DNA from: GCA-016700035 sp964454845
Lineage (GTDB): Bacteria; Patescibacteriota; Saccharimonadia; CAILAD01; GCA-016700035
Direction of reading: 5' to 3'
Assembly: GCA_964454845.1 (NCBI GenBank)
Contig: CAYVVS010000001.1
Coordinates: 62,001 to 126,000, forward strand
DNA: 64,000 nt
A program made the translations under genes and the position numbers. Under the pieces are notes generated by a model. It made no database searches and was not told the origin of the DNA. It was given only the letters and a program-made list of their open reading frames with translations. Position 1 is the stretch's first letter, and every line of letters starts with the position of its first letter. Shown here piece by piece: positions 1 through 8,793 of the stretch.

Positions 1-1304
1 GACGTCAACAGCAGGGGTCTGCCGCTCTCATTACTACGATTGCAGTTTCGGCAATTTTGGTAGTGCTTTTTGTGGGAATTACCACAATTGCTACTCGAGA
101 GATACGCCAATCCATCAATGCGGATAATGCCAACCGTGCATTGTATGCTGCCGAGGCTGGCGTAGAGGACGCTGTGCGTCGTTTGGCTGATGACCCACGT
201 ATACGTGAAAAGAATTGTAACGAGTTAGCTCAACCAGCCGGTAGTGAAGTACCGGTGACTTCTAGCGGCACAAATAATCCGGACGTAGCTTGGACTTGCC
301 GCACTATCACTACCTTGGCCGCAGAGTTGACTGGTCGCCTAGATGTTGATGAGAGTTTAAACCTAAACTTGGCTAGGGGTCGTGTGAGTGAAGAAGAGGA
401 TGCGGATTATGTCCAACCGCGCTATATGACAATCGAATGGAATAACCCCCGCGATGCGGCAGACTCTGCTACGCCAGTGATTAGTAAGGTTTCTAGCTGG
501 CTACCAGTCTACAATCCGGGTGTAGAAGACCCTTGGACTGGCGCCGCCGCACTCGAAATTACCTCAACGTGGTTGCAGACAACTGGTGGTGGAGAAGTAG
601 TGCAGGTGGATACAAGTTCAATAAATAAGGGTGGTCTCAACGGAATAATGCCGGTGCGTACAGTTATCGCCTCGCCAGCCTGTTTGGGTGCCAGCTGCAA
701 TTATACTGATTTTTCACCCTGGAACACGGATGCTTATCCAAATCCAACCTTTGTAGATTCTGCGGGAGTGAGCCAGGGCTCTTTGAAGAGTAACCTTACA
801 ACCAGATGTGAGGCCGGCGGGTCAAAACAGTATAGTTGTGGTATGCCAGACTTGGTTGGCACAAAGTATGACCTAGCTAACTTGGTGAAAACTGAGATTA
901 ATAATGGCAGTACCAATGTATTTTATGATGGTGCGTCTAGCTTTGATAACACAACTATGATGTTACGTATTCGTCCGCGCTATAGTGCTGCTAGTTACCG
1001 AATCCGTTTCTTTGACAAGTATAACAACCCCGTATTTATGCCAGATGGTAATGCCACGATTGATGTAACGGCTCGTTCAGGCAACTATTTCCGACGTGTG
1101 CTTGCTAAAAAACAGCTTACACCAACAATTTATGATGGTGTGTTTGATAATGCACTATTTTCAGGGAGCGATATTTGTAAGAACATGCGCATTTATCGTG
1201 ACTATCGAGGCGCACCAGATTATAAGTGGGATCCCGCAACTCTTACTAAAGAGCAGAATAGTGAAGCAGGTCGCAACAAGTGTGGCTCCGACTTAGATGT
1301 ATAG
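1..1304 (+). CDS. PilX-like type IV pilus assembly protein (5' partial)
   Basis: The frame is open back to the left edge, so the gene begins outside the window; about 433 codons are visible. The first visible residues, QQQGSAALITTIAV, form the prepilin-like junction and hydrophobic helix of a PilX_N-type minor pilin. An acidic stretch with AEAGVEDAVRRL follows, as is typical after the pilin helix. The remaining roughly 370 residues are a polar extracellular domain with several Cys pairs. Known role of the family: minor or accessory component of type IV pilus-like fibres, inserted in the membrane and matured by prepilin peptidase. A shared terminator separates it from the converging Xer gene. 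The family call is good; the exact role is not visible. Confidence 0.75.
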   Translation, partial: RQQQGSAALITTIAVSAILVVLFVGITTIATREIRQSINADNANRALYAAEAGVEDAVRRLADDPRIREKNCNELAQPAGSEVPVTSSGTNNPDVAWTCRTITTLAAELTGRLDVDESLNLNLARGRVSEEEDADYVQPRYMTIEWNNPRDAADSATPVISKVSSWLPVYNPGVEDPWTGAAALEITSTWLQTTGGGEVVQVDTSSINKGGLNGIMPVRTVIASPACLGASCNYTDFSPWNTDAYPNPTFVDSAGVSQGSLKSNLTTRCEAGGSKQYSCGMPDLVGTKYDLANLVKTEINNGSTNVFYDGASSFDNTTMMLRIRPRYSAASYRIRFFDKYNNPVFMPDGNATIDVTARSGNYFRRVLAKKQLTPTIYDGVFDNALFSGSDICKNMRIYRDYRGAPDYKWDPATLTKEQNSEAGRNKCGSDLDV

Positions 1305-1318
1305 ATATAGCAGGGTCA

Positions 1319-1346
1319 CTAAAAAATAGCCCTTCGGGGCTATTTT
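1319..1346. terminator. Bidirectional rho-independent terminator
   Basis: An A-run, the stem AATAGCCC / GGGCTATT around a TTCG tetraloop, and a T-run form a symmetric hairpin between the converging pilin and Xer genes. It can serve both strands. Confidence 0.85.
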
Positions 1347-2251
1347 TGGTTATCGGAGTGAAATTTTTGGTGGACTTCTTTGAGCTTGGGATTGGTTATG
1401 TGCGTGTACACTTGCGTGGTTGCCACGTTAGCGTGCCCTAGAAGCTCTTGTACACTCCTGAGGTCCGCGCCATGGGAAAGTAGGTCTGTTGCGAATGAAT
1501 GCCGTAGGGTATGGGGTGTAACGCGCTTGGTGATTCCTGCAGCTACGCGTCCGCGCTCGATAATACGTTGTACGCTCCTTGGAGTGAGCCTGGCAGTTTC
1601 GTTGGATTCATCAGATTTCTTGTGAGCCAGGTGAATAAATAGGGCGTCATCTTTGTCTTTACGCATCGCGAGGTAATCGTTGAGTGCTCCAGAGGCCAGC
1701 TCGGAGAGAAACACGGGCCGATCCTTTTGGCCTTTACCACGAATCGTAAATTCGCCCCGAGCCGTGTTGACGTTATCTCGATTGAGACTGACAAGCTCTG
1801 AAACACGCAGGCCACCAGAAAAAAGTAGCAGCACCATGGCGCGATCACGTTTTCCAGCTAAATCATTACCGGAAACTGCCTCTACGAGCCTGGCGACTTC
1901 TTCAGCATCCAAAAATGCTACCTGTGGCCGAGCGGCTTTTGCGAGTTCGATGCGCTCTGGAGGGAGTGACTCCACATCTTGGCGTGCCAGGTATTTTAAG
2001 AAAGAACGCATGGCGATCAAATGGTAGTTAATCGTGGTGATACTGACGCTGCGGCCGTCGTCGAGCCTGAGTCGGTTGAGCCATTTGCGCCAGCCTGCAA
2101 TAGTTTTGTCGTTGATTTTTGCTACCTGTATATCGCCAGCGTATTCGTAAAAGCGGTTGAGGTAATGACTGTAGTTTTCGATAGTTTTAAGGCTACGACC
2201 ACGTTCTAGCTCGAGGGCATCAAGAAATTCGGCAAGATAATCTGAAAACAT
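1340..2251 (-). CDS. Tyrosine recombinase, XerC/XerD type
   Basis: The 303-residue protein has the usual length for Xer proteins. It has an N-terminal SAM-like core-binding domain (about residues 1-95) and a catalytic domain with Arg in GGLRVSEL, HTLRHSFATDLL (His-x-x-Arg), LLGH and the nucleophile Tyr in TTQVYTHI. Known role: resolving chromosome dimers at dif. It stands alone, with no cassette or mobile genes next to it, so a housekeeping Xer is more likely than an integrase. The promoter (TTGCAG, 17 nt, TATGCT) ends only 6 nt before the ATG, so the mRNA is probably leaderless. Confidence 0.9.
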   Translation of the reverse strand: MFSDYLAEFLDALELERGRSLKTIENYSHYLNRFYEYAGDIQVAKINDKTIAGWRKWLNRLRLDDGRSVSITTINYHLIAMRSFLKYLARQDVESLPPERIELAKAARPQVAFLDAEEVARLVEAVSGNDLAGKRDRAMVLLLFSGGLRVSELVSLNRDNVNTARGEFTIRGKGQKDRPVFLSELASGALNDYLAMRKDKDDALFIHLAHKKSDESNETARLTPRSVQRIIERGRVAAGITKRVTPHTLRHSFATDLLSHGADLRSVQELLGHANVATTQVYTHITNPKLKEVHQKFHSDNQK

Positions 2252-2257
2252 ACTTCT

Positions 2258-2286
2258 AGCATAAGACTTTTCTCTAGAGGCTGCAA
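2258..2286 (-). promoter_or_regulatory. Leaderless-type promoter of the xer gene
   Basis: On the minus strand TTGCAG and TATGCT are separated by exactly 17 nt. The ATG follows after 6 nt, leaving no room for a Shine-Dalgarno site. Confidence 0.6.
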
Positions 2287-2296
2287 AGTTTTCAGA

Positions 2297-2325
2297 TTGG
2301 ACATGTGTCTGTTAAAGAGTAAAAT
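2297..2325 (+). promoter_or_regulatory. Leaderless-type promoter of the O-antigen-ligase-like gene
   Basis: TTGGAC, a 17-nt spacer and TAAAAT lie directly before the ATG at 2332, with 6 nt between the -10 hexamer and the start codon. Confidence 0.55.
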
Positions 2326-2331
2326 GAAGGC

Positions 2332-4260
2332 ATGTTTGGGGGACTTACTAACAAGCGATTAGAGTTATCGCGAGAGCTGGTGTTGCCGGTTCTGTTTCTT
2401 TCACTTTTAATGGTGCCTTGGTTTATTGGTGGTCGTGACCCTTTTGGGCTAGTCGTGCAGTCAGGATTGAGTCTTTTACTGTTGGTGAGTTGGGTGCTGC
2501 TTTCGCGTGATCGAGCCTTAGCAATAAGTTTGCGTCCGCGCTGGTTGATAGTGCCAGGGCTAGTATTGGTAGGCACAGCGTTTGCTAGCTTGCTGTGGTC
2601 GGTGAGCCAGTTTGAGTCAATTCTAGCGTTGGTCACTATCATGAGTGCCTCAATCGTATTTGTGGTGGCGCGGGATGTGTTTCGTAATGCTCGGGCTCGT
2701 GGCTTCTTAGTAAAGATTTTCTTGTTGGTAGCGGCAGTGGTGAGTGCCATCGGGCTCGGCATGTATCTAGCTGGAGACTACGAGCGCGCGACCTCGCTGT
2801 TTTTCTGGCCAAACCCGTTTGCTACATATTTACTCGCAGCATTACCGTTTAGTTTGGATTTGGCGATTCGGCACAGCGAAGACAGGCCGAGCATATGGGT
2901 ATATGCGTCGCTGCTATTGGGAACGGCTTTTTTTGTGACCTATTCACGTGCCGCATGGCTTATCGCTTTGGTGCTTGTCGGACTTCTTTGGTGGCGTTCC
3001 GAGCAGCACAAGCGAGCTGCCGTGGTGTTGGCTGGGGTAGTGGTAGCATCGGTGGCGCTTGGTCTAGCGGCAACGAGTGCACGAACTAATCTTGAGAAGC
3101 CGGTTGTAGCAGTGGCTAGTAGACTTTCGGATTCTGCTCAATCACAAAGCGTGGCAGACCGCATCGATTTTTGGCGTGAAGGAACGGCGATGTTTGCCGA
3201 AAGGCCGGTGCTTGGCTGGGGAGTGGGTACCTATAAAGAAGTGCATCCAGCTTTTCAGCGGAGTGCTATCACCGCCACCAATAACCCCCATTCATTACCT
3301 GTGCAAATATTGGTAGAGCTGGGCGCGGTTGGTTTTGTAGCGCTATTAGTAATGATCGCGAGCTTTATCGGCTACTTTTGGAAGGAGCGCACACTAAAAC
3401 GCTCACCAGTTATATGGTCAAGTCGAATCGCTCTCATCGTAGTGACATTACATAGCTTTGTTGATTTGGTCACAAACTATCCTACACTCATAATAATTTT
3501 TCTAGTGCTTGCTGCTTTGGCGGTACCAATTCCGAAAGAGCATGGCGAATTTCGCCTGAAAGATCGTCGAGCCATGACTGGCTTTGGACTATCTGCGCTC
3601 GCTATGATGTTTGCTACCTGGTTTACGTATCAATTATATCTTTCAAGGGTCGATCAGGCTTACATTGATGTAGTTGCGCCGTACGATATGCAAGAGGCGG
3701 GAGAGCGATATGAGGCGCTTTTACAGACGCCAGTTGTACCACCTGATACTTTGTCGCAAGCGGCACTGTTTTGGGTAGATATGTATGATGCTCAAGATAC
3801 TCCACAACCAAAATATGCTGAGAGGGCGGCGCGCCTAGCTACCGAGGCAACCCGTCGCGAACCACGCGACGCGCGACATTGGTATGCGCTTGGTAACGCC
3901 AGCGAAAGACTTGGAAAAACTTCGGAGGCCCTGGCTGCGTATCGGCGAGCGGTTGAGTTGGATCCATTTAATAACCCTCAGTATCAGATAAGTTATGCAC
4001 AGCTCTTAGCGCAAGAGGGCTTTACGCAGGAAGCTTTAGAGGTACTGAGAGTGATCACTCAAGAATATAACGATGAAGTTATTGCGAACCGTAGTTTTGT
4101 AAACATAGCAGATAGGGTGGCAATTGCACTGACTTTGCAGGCACAATTACAGCTTGAGTCTGGCGATCAGGCAGCGGCTGCACAATCATTGGCCAGGGCC
4201 CGCTTACTTTCTCCAAAATACCAGCCAGCGCAAGAGCTCGAAACGCAAATTCAACAGTAA
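2332..4260 (+). CDS. O-antigen ligase-like membrane protein with TPR tail
   Basis: The 642-residue protein has about ten to twelve membrane helices in its first 440 residues, including the Wzy_C-type loop region around WREGTAMFAERPVLGWGVGT, which is typical of O-antigen ligase/polymerase (PF04932) proteins. The last 200 residues hold TPR-like helices (for example HWYALGNASERLGKTSEALAAYRRAVELDP). Family role: transfer or polymerisation of lipid-linked glycans at the outer face of the membrane; in CPR bacteria this fits glycosylation of surface polymers or pilins. It stands alone between Xer and DedA. The acceptor cannot be told from sequence. Confidence 0.8.
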   Translation: MFGGLTNKRLELSRELVLPVLFLSLLMVPWFIGGRDPFGLVVQSGLSLLLLVSWVLLSRDRALAISLRPRWLIVPGLVLVGTAFASLLWSVSQFESILALVTIMSASIVFVVARDVFRNARARGFLVKIFLLVAAVVSAIGLGMYLAGDYERATSLFFWPNPFATYLLAALPFSLDLAIRHSEDRPSIWVYASLLLGTAFFVTYSRAAWLIALVLVGLLWWRSEQHKRAAVVLAGVVVASVALGLAATSARTNLEKPVVAVASRLSDSAQSQSVADRIDFWREGTAMFAERPVLGWGVGTYKEVHPAFQRSAITATNNPHSLPVQILVELGAVGFVALLVMIASFIGYFWKERTLKRSPVIWSSRIALIVVTLHSFVDLVTNYPTLIIIFLVLAALAVPIPKEHGEFRLKDRRAMTGFGLSALAMMFATWFTYQLYLSRVDQAYIDVVAPYDMQEAGERYEALLQTPVVPPDTLSQAALFWVDMYDAQDTPQPKYAERAARLATEATRREPRDARHWYALGNASERLGKTSEALAAYRRAVELDPFNNPQYQISYAQLLAQEGFTQEALEVLRVITQEYNDEVIANRSFVNIADRVAIALTLQAQLQLESGDQAAAAQSLARARLLSPKYQPAQELETQIQQ

Positions 4261-4307
4261 TGCAGTATCGGACTGTGCGCTTGAGTGCGGTACAATAGAG
4301 TTTACGC

Positions 4308-4949
4308 ATGAGTATCTCAGCTTATTTTCTTGAACTTGCCATTGGTGTAATTAACCAAATAGGGTATTTGGGAATTAGTATTATTTTAATTCTTGATAAT
4401 GCTGGCGCACCAATTCCTTCTGAGGCAATTTTGGCGTTATCTGGCGCAGCTGCAAAGGCTGGTAACCTAGATATCTTTTTTGTGTTTATCCTTGGGGTGG
4501 TGATGCAAACTATCGGCTCAAGCTTAGCGTATTGGGTTGGAGCTACTGGTGGCGAGACGGTGGTACGTAAATACGGAAAATATATCCTTATTTCTATGCA
4601 TGATTACCAAAAAACTCAAGCTTGGTTTGATAAAAATGGCGCCAAGGCTATCTTTATTTCTCGCATCACGCCAGTGGTGCGCACCTACATGGGCTTTGTG
4701 GCTGGTGCGGCTAAAATGTCGTTTTCCAGCTTTCTTACCCAAACCTTAATCGGTTCATTTGTGTGGACCTTTATCTGGGTTGGTTTTGGCTATGTTGTTG
4801 GCGAAGAGTGGCGTAAGTATTACGAGTACCTCCACTACTTGGACTATGTGATTCTATTGGCGCTTGTCGTGCTGATTGGTCGCTTTGTATATAAAAAACT
4901 AAGTCGTCGGGCTGCACGGAAGCTACGGGCAGAGGAGCAATCAAAATGA
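4308..4949 (+). CDS. DedA family membrane protein
   Basis: A 213-residue DedA/SNARE-associated protein. It has an N-terminal re-entrant region with NAGAPIPSEAILALSGAAA, and later the conserved FISRITPVVRTYMGFVAGAAKM segment with its Arg and Pro. About five hydrophobic segments are visible. DedA proteins are proposed flippases or transporters that recycle lipid carriers such as undecaprenyl phosphate and phosphatidylethanolamine; two UppP genes lie in the same window. A -10 (TACAAT) ends 11 nt before the ATG, so the leader is only a few bases. The stop overlaps the next start by 4 nt (ATGA). Confidence 0.9.
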   Translation: MSISAYFLELAIGVINQIGYLGISIILILDNAGAPIPSEAILALSGAAAKAGNLDIFFVFILGVVMQTIGSSLAYWVGATGGETVVRKYGKYILISMHDYQKTQAWFDKNGAKAIFISRITPVVRTYMGFVAGAAKMSFSSFLTQTLIGSFVWTFIWVGFGYVVGEEWRKYYEYLHYLDYVILLALVVLIGRFVYKKLSRRAARKLRAEEQSK

Positions 4950-6220
4950 CAAATCCAGAATATATTCGAGAGCTGCCTGGCGGCTTGCGACTAGCTCATC
5001 GTCATATGCCAGATGCAGATAGTGTGACTCTGCAGATTTTCTTTGGGGCTGGCGGTCGGTATGAGGATATGCAACGCGAATACGGCGTGTCGCATTTTTT
5101 GGAGCATTTGTTATTTCAGGGAAGTAAAAAATATCCTTCGGCAAAAATTCTTTCCGAGACGGTCGATGGCGTAGGGGGGTTTATGAACGCCTACACAACT
5201 GCCGAGCTTACTTCCTACTACGCGAAAATTCCTTCTGATAAGTTTGCTGAAATTGCTGATCTTTTGGCCGATCTCACGATGCGCCCACTGTTCGATCCGA
5301 CCCAAATCGATCGAGAGCGTGGCGTAATAATTGAAGAGATGAACGTATATCGCGATGATCCGGGGCAGTATATTTTTGATCTCATTGGAGACGTATTGTG
5401 GCCAGAAGATGTACTGCGAAGCAATATTCTTGGTACTGAGGATACCATTCGTGCCTTGCCGCGTGAGGTGATTGCTGGTTACCACGCGTCTCAGTATGTA
5501 CCGTCTAATGCTGTTATGGCGATCGCTGGCAATGTCACATTAGCAGAAGCCGAACAGGTTATCGCACCGCTGTTTCAAGCACCACATATAGCTGCACCAC
5601 GAAAATTTGCACCCGTACACGGCCCCTTAGCTCACGAAAAAGTGAGAATTTATCATCAGAACACCAGTCAAACTCATATGGTACTGGCTGGTCGTGGTTT
5701 ACCCCTTAGGCATCACAATGAAGCCGCGTTTCGAGTATTGGGCGCACTTATGGGTGGTGGTCCGAGCTCGCGCCTGTATCACACAATTCGCGAGGAAAAA
5801 GGGCTAGCCTATGTGGTGTATATGGGTATGACGGGTTATGCCGATACAGGGAAGTGGGAAATCTATGCAGGAGTGAGTAACGATAAGGTTGAAGAGGCAC
5901 TAGAGGCAATTGTGCAGGAGCTAGAAATAGTGCGTACTAAGCCGGTTGGTGAAGATGAGTTACGTCGGGTTAAGCAACAGCTTAGAGGGCGTATTATTAT
6001 GAGCCAAGAAACGAATGGCTCGGTGGCAGATCGCTTAGGTGCAGAGTTATTGCTTACTGGACAAGTGCGGTCGGTAGACGATATTCTAGCTAGCATTGAG
6101 GCTGTGCAGGTAGATGACATTATGTCGCTTGCTCAGCAGTATCTCGATCCAAATGGTATGCGTATGGCAATTATTGGTCCGCATGACAATGCCGCTCAGT
6201 TAACAGAAATAATTAGATAG
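4946..6220 (+). CDS. M16 family zinc peptidase (insulinase/processing-peptidase-like)
   Basis: The 424-residue protein has the inverted zinc motif in SHFLEHLLFQGS (HxxEH) near residue 50 and the downstream metal-ligand Glu in RERGVIIEEMN about 75 residues later. The second, catalytically inactive M16 half contains GGGPSSRLYHTIREEKGLAYVV. This is the single-chain two-domain size expected for bacterial PqqL/YmxG-like M16B proteins. It has no signal peptide, so it is probably cytoplasmic. Translation is coupled to dedA through an ATGA overlap, and ndk follows 8 nt later. The substrate is unknown. Confidence 0.9.
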   Translation: MTNPEYIRELPGGLRLAHRHMPDADSVTLQIFFGAGGRYEDMQREYGVSHFLEHLLFQGSKKYPSAKILSETVDGVGGFMNAYTTAELTSYYAKIPSDKFAEIADLLADLTMRPLFDPTQIDRERGVIIEEMNVYRDDPGQYIFDLIGDVLWPEDVLRSNILGTEDTIRALPREVIAGYHASQYVPSNAVMAIAGNVTLAEAEQVIAPLFQAPHIAAPRKFAPVHGPLAHEKVRIYHQNTSQTHMVLAGRGLPLRHHNEAAFRVLGALMGGGPSSRLYHTIREEKGLAYVVYMGMTGYADTGKWEIYAGVSNDKVEEALEAIVQELEIVRTKPVGEDELRRVKQQLRGRIIMSQETNGSVADRLGAELLLTGQVRSVDDILASIEAVQVDDIMSLAQQYLDPNGMRMAIIGPHDNAAQLTEIIR

Positions 6221-6228
6221 GGGAAGTT

Positions 6229-6852
6229 ATGACAAAGACTCTTGCAGACGATAATAAACTTAAAGCACTCCGTAATGAGCGTACGCTAGTATTGCTCAAG
6301 CCAGATGCTGTAAAACGCCAGATCGTGGGTGAGCTTGTCACGCGATTTGAGCGCAAGGGACTAAAAATCTGCGGTATGAAGATGGTGATGCCTACAGAGG
6401 CGCTTGCCGGCCAGCACTATACAGATAGCGAAGAATGGCTCAAAGAGAGCGGTGAGCGTACCTATAACTCATATGTCGAGAAAGGTATAGAGCCTCCAAT
6501 GAGTGCTCGTGATTTGGCGTTGAATACTCGGCGCAAGTTGATGAGTGGTTTAACTGCCGGGCCGCTTGTGGCACTAGTACTGCAAGGTGCGCATGTTATT
6601 GAGATTGTAAGAAAAATGCGCGGTGCAACTAGTCCTCAGGCCGCTGATGTAGGCACAATCGGTTTCGATTATTCAGTCGATTCATATGAGCTCGCGGACG
6701 CTGGCGACTGGCCGATTCGCAATATTATCCATGCTAGCGATAGTGCAGAAAATGCTGAACGTGAAATGAATATCTGGTTTAATAAAGGTGAAGTTCTTGA
6801 CTATACTAGCGCAATTGAGCATATTTTGTATTCAAAAGAGTGGAGCAAGTAG
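6229..6852 (+). CDS. ndk: Nucleoside diphosphate kinase, long form with insertions
   Basis: The start RTLVLLKPDAVKRQIVGEL and the active-site HASDS (phospho-acceptor His) identify an NDP kinase, which equilibrates NTPs and NDPs by ping-pong phosphotransfer. At 207 residues it is about 60 longer than the usual 140. Extra segments lie around residues 65-105 (SGERTYNSYVEKGIEPPMSA and following) and replace the usual short RGDF loop before the active His (GFDYSVDSYELADAGDWPIR). The N-terminus also has about 15 extra residues. It is preceded by a Shine-Dalgarno (GGGGAAG) and followed by a terminator, so it closes the operon of dedA and the M16 gene. Confidence 0.92.
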   Translation: MTKTLADDNKLKALRNERTLVLLKPDAVKRQIVGELVTRFERKGLKICGMKMVMPTEALAGQHYTDSEEWLKESGERTYNSYVEKGIEPPMSARDLALNTRRKLMSGLTAGPLVALVLQGAHVIEIVRKMRGATSPQAADVGTIGFDYSVDSYELADAGDWPIRNIIHASDSAENAEREMNIWFNKGEVLDYTSAIEHILYSKEWSK

Positions 6853-6885
6853 GTCTGATTTAAAAGCCTAGAAAATCGGACTTTT
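6853..6885 (+). terminator. Terminator after ndk
   Basis: GTCTGATTT pairs with AAATCGGAC (one G-U) and a T-run follows immediately. Confidence 0.65.
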
Positions 6886-6967
6886 GCTAGTCGATTGCGT
6901 AAGGTTACAAGACTAGTTTTGGTATGGCTTTTTTGATTAAAGAGGCGAAACTATTATTGCGTGTGAG

Positions 6968-7372
6968 CTAAATATTCTGCAACGCCTGCCTTAAGTCCTC
7001 TACGTTTTCCCAAACAAAATGCTTATCTACGAGTCGAGGTAAATATGATGAACCAGAAGCCGTACTGTGCTCAAAGAGAAAAACTGGTTTTCTTTGACTC
7101 ATTGCAATGCCTATCTCCATTATTTGACCAATACTTCGGTTTGGAGAGGTGATTATTGCCACTAAAGCTTCACTTTCCTCGATATTTTTAAACGCTTCTT
7201 GAAAGATCCCCTTTATATCATCTTGCTCTTGTAACTTATCAACCACGGGGCCAAATCTGTTGCAATAGGCATCATGGCTATTTTTATTCAGGGTATTGAC
7301 GACCATTTTCATACGATTGGTTAGTGTGACGATATCTTCACCAGTAAAGGCATATGCACAAAATAGCTTCAT
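6968..7372 (-). CDS. Nucleoside 2-deoxyribosyltransferase-like protein
   Basis: A 134-residue protein starting MKLFCAYAFTGED. This start is chosen over an upstream GTG because AAGGGG lies about 8 nt before it. The core LVAIITSPNRSIGQIMEIGIAMSQRKPVFLFEH resembles the Nuc_deoxyrib_tr fold, with a Glu (IMEIGIA) in the position of the catalytic nucleophile and the typical 'EIG.A...KPV' spacing. Family role: exchange of bases between deoxynucleosides or nucleotide cleavage; related STIR/TIR-like domains act in defence. It stands alone and leftward next to a hydrolase gene. Function beyond the fold is uncertain. Confidence 0.6.
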   Translation of the reverse strand: MKLFCAYAFTGEDIVTLTNRMKMVVNTLNKNSHDAYCNRFGPVVDKLQEQDDIKGIFQEAFKNIEESEALVAIITSPNRSIGQIMEIGIAMSQRKPVFLFEHSTASGSSYLPRLVDKHFVWENVEDLRQALQNI

Positions 7373-7485
7373 GTAACTGCCCCTTAGTAAGTTATTATGG
7401 TACCCCACTTAGTTGAGATTTTGAACTTTCGCGTCTTTGTAATGAAGGGGATTATAGTAATGCCAATCTTTCTTGGCTAGTAGGA

Positions 7486-8196
7486 TCACGATACTGAATG
7501 TATGAAGTCGACTAGATCTCTCCAGAAGCGTGACTTTTCTTCTGGTGTCTCGCTTTCGAGTCTGATGAACGCGTGTGGGGCTTCATACTCTACGTATTTC
7601 TGGTGCTTTTGCTCGATAACGGCGTGGTATTTTTCGGTGATGTCTTTTGGTATTACCTCGTCATTGTGAGCGCTTCCGAATAATATAGGGCATGTTACCT
7701 CTGATAATAAATGAAAATCACTCGATTCTTTCCAGGCATTTTCTCTTCGAATGGATTGTGAGAACGCATCTCCGAAGTTTTTTGACCATGCATCTGGCGG
7801 GTAAGCAGCACTAACGCAGAGTAGTAAGCCGGCTGCATCTACCTGGCTCATCATGCGTATCGCTATGGGGCCACCCATACTAACTCCAAGTACGAATATC
7901 GGACCGTCATTTGCTATGCGGTCTTTGACGTATTGATACACATCTAGCGAGTGCTTGAGTCGAATATTGAGATTGGTTGACTTTAAATCACCGGAACTGC
8001 TTCCTACGCCAGGAAAGTCAAACGCAACACTTGTGATCCCTTGTTGTGCCAATGTCGACTGCCAGTCGTTTGGCCTATGCCCAGCGTTATGTCCGCCACT
8101 TATGCGCAAAAGAGTAGGTGCATTTATTCCCGCTTGCACAACGGTTGCTGCTAGCTCCTCATCATGTGAATGGATGATAATTTGTGACCCTGTCAT
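7486..8196 (-). CDS. Alpha/beta hydrolase (serine hydrolase)
   Basis: The 236-residue protein has the nucleophile elbow VLGVSMGGPIAIRM (GxSxGG), an oxyanion-type HNAGHRPND segment early on, a candidate acid in SAHNDEVIPKD, and a terminal His in EAPHAFIRLE. These give an ordered Ser-Asp-His triad. There is no signal peptide, so a cytoplasmic esterase, thioesterase or acyl-aminopeptidase-like role is likely; the substrate cannot be named. The gene ends shortly before the deoxyribosyltransferase-like gene and starts next to tRNA-Arg. Confidence 0.8.
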   Translation of the reverse strand: MTGSQIIIHSHDEELAATVVQAGINAPTLLRISGGHNAGHRPNDWQSTLAQQGITSVAFDFPGVGSSSGDLKSTNLNIRLKHSLDVYQYVKDRIANDGPIFVLGVSMGGPIAIRMMSQVDAAGLLLCVSAAYPPDAWSKNFGDAFSQSIRRENAWKESSDFHLLSEVTCPILFGSAHNDEVIPKDITEKYHAVIEQKHQKYVEYEAPHAFIRLESETPEEKSRFWRDLVDFIHSVS

Positions 8197-8211
8197 TTTG
8201 TAACTATATCA

Positions 8212-8287
8212 TGGTACCCCCGGAGAGAATCGAACTCCCGACGCCCTCCTTAGGACGGAGGCGCTCTATCCACTGAGCTACGGGGGC
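8212..8287 (-). tRNA. tRNA-Arg (anticodon CCT), CCA encoded
   Basis: The minus strand folds into a cloverleaf: acceptor GCCCCCG / CGGGGGT (G1-U72), D arm GCTCAGTGGATAGAGC, anticodon arm CCTCC-GTCCTAA-GGAGG giving CCU, T arm GGGAGTTCGATTCTC, discriminator A and an encoded CCA. Confidence 0.92.
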
Positions 8288-8352
8288 AAAAGGTGGTGTG
8301 TTTATTATACCAAGCTAAATGTGTGTAAAAAGCATAAAAGCTATTGCGCCCT

Positions 8353-8724
8353 ATGAAAAATGATTCCTATAATGAAGAAGTCTTTGTACCCATAGCGAAA
8401 GTTGGACTCATGTTGAAACATGATGAAGGTGTCGTGCTCGAGCTGGTCGACAAAACTTCCGGAGTGGAAGCTGTCATTCAGGTCTCCGCGCGTACGGCTC
8501 ATGACGCCATCCACGGCAGCAGTGCACCGGCTCGGGACGCTGCACGGTCGCGCATTTGCTCGGCCTTTCGTGATGCCGCGGAGCTCTCCGAATCCGGTGC
8601 GGTGCAGCTTCTCAGCTGGCCAGATATCGAGAACTCGGTCGAGACGGAAGTCCTCGTCTTGCACCCCAGTCCCTCGCTACTCATGCCAGATCCGATCTGC
8701 GGTCAGACCAGCTTGGCCTGCTAG
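8353..8724 (+). CDS. Hypothetical protein, cassette-like small gene
   Basis: A 123-residue acidic soluble protein (MKNDSYNEEVFVP...) that I do not recognise. It has a possible small beta domain (residues 10-45) and an Ala-rich helix around 50-80. Base use is clearly richer in G+C than the flanking PH-domain gene. The stop is followed within 7 nt by a strong GC-rich terminator, the same architecture as the cassette genes at 13.5-16.2 kb. The start is the first ATG of the frame and no convincing Shine-Dalgarno precedes it. Overlapping frames on both strands are also open, so the reading frame is only moderately certain. Confidence 0.5.
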   Translation: MKNDSYNEEVFVPIAKVGLMLKHDEGVVLELVDKTSGVEAVIQVSARTAHDAIHGSSAPARDAARSRICSAFRDAAELSESGAVQLLSWPDIENSVETEVLVLHPSPSLLMPDPICGQTSLAC

Positions 8725-8730
8725 GCGCAT

Positions 8731-8765
8731 GCCGCCTTCCCCTAATGGGGGAAGGCGGCGTATTT
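8731..8765 (+). terminator. Strong terminator after the 8.35-8.72 kb gene
   Basis: A 12-bp stem GCCGCCTTCCCC / GGGGAAGGCGGC closes a short TAATG loop and is followed by a T-rich tail. Confidence 0.85.
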
Positions 8766-8776
8766 TATCTCGATTA

Positions 8777-8785
8777 TGCTAATAT
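8777..8785 (+). promoter_or_regulatory. Extended -10 promoter, leaderless type
   Basis: TGCTAATAT (extended -10) ends 8 nt before the ATG at 8794, and no Shine-Dalgarno is possible in between. Confidence 0.5.
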
Positions 8786-8793
8786 GTAACCAT

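Noticed and set aside
8420..8782. Alternative plus-strand gene in another frame at 8.4-8.8 kb
   Set aside because: It runs through the terminator hairpin, is Arg/Ser-rich like a shadow frame, and has no start signal.
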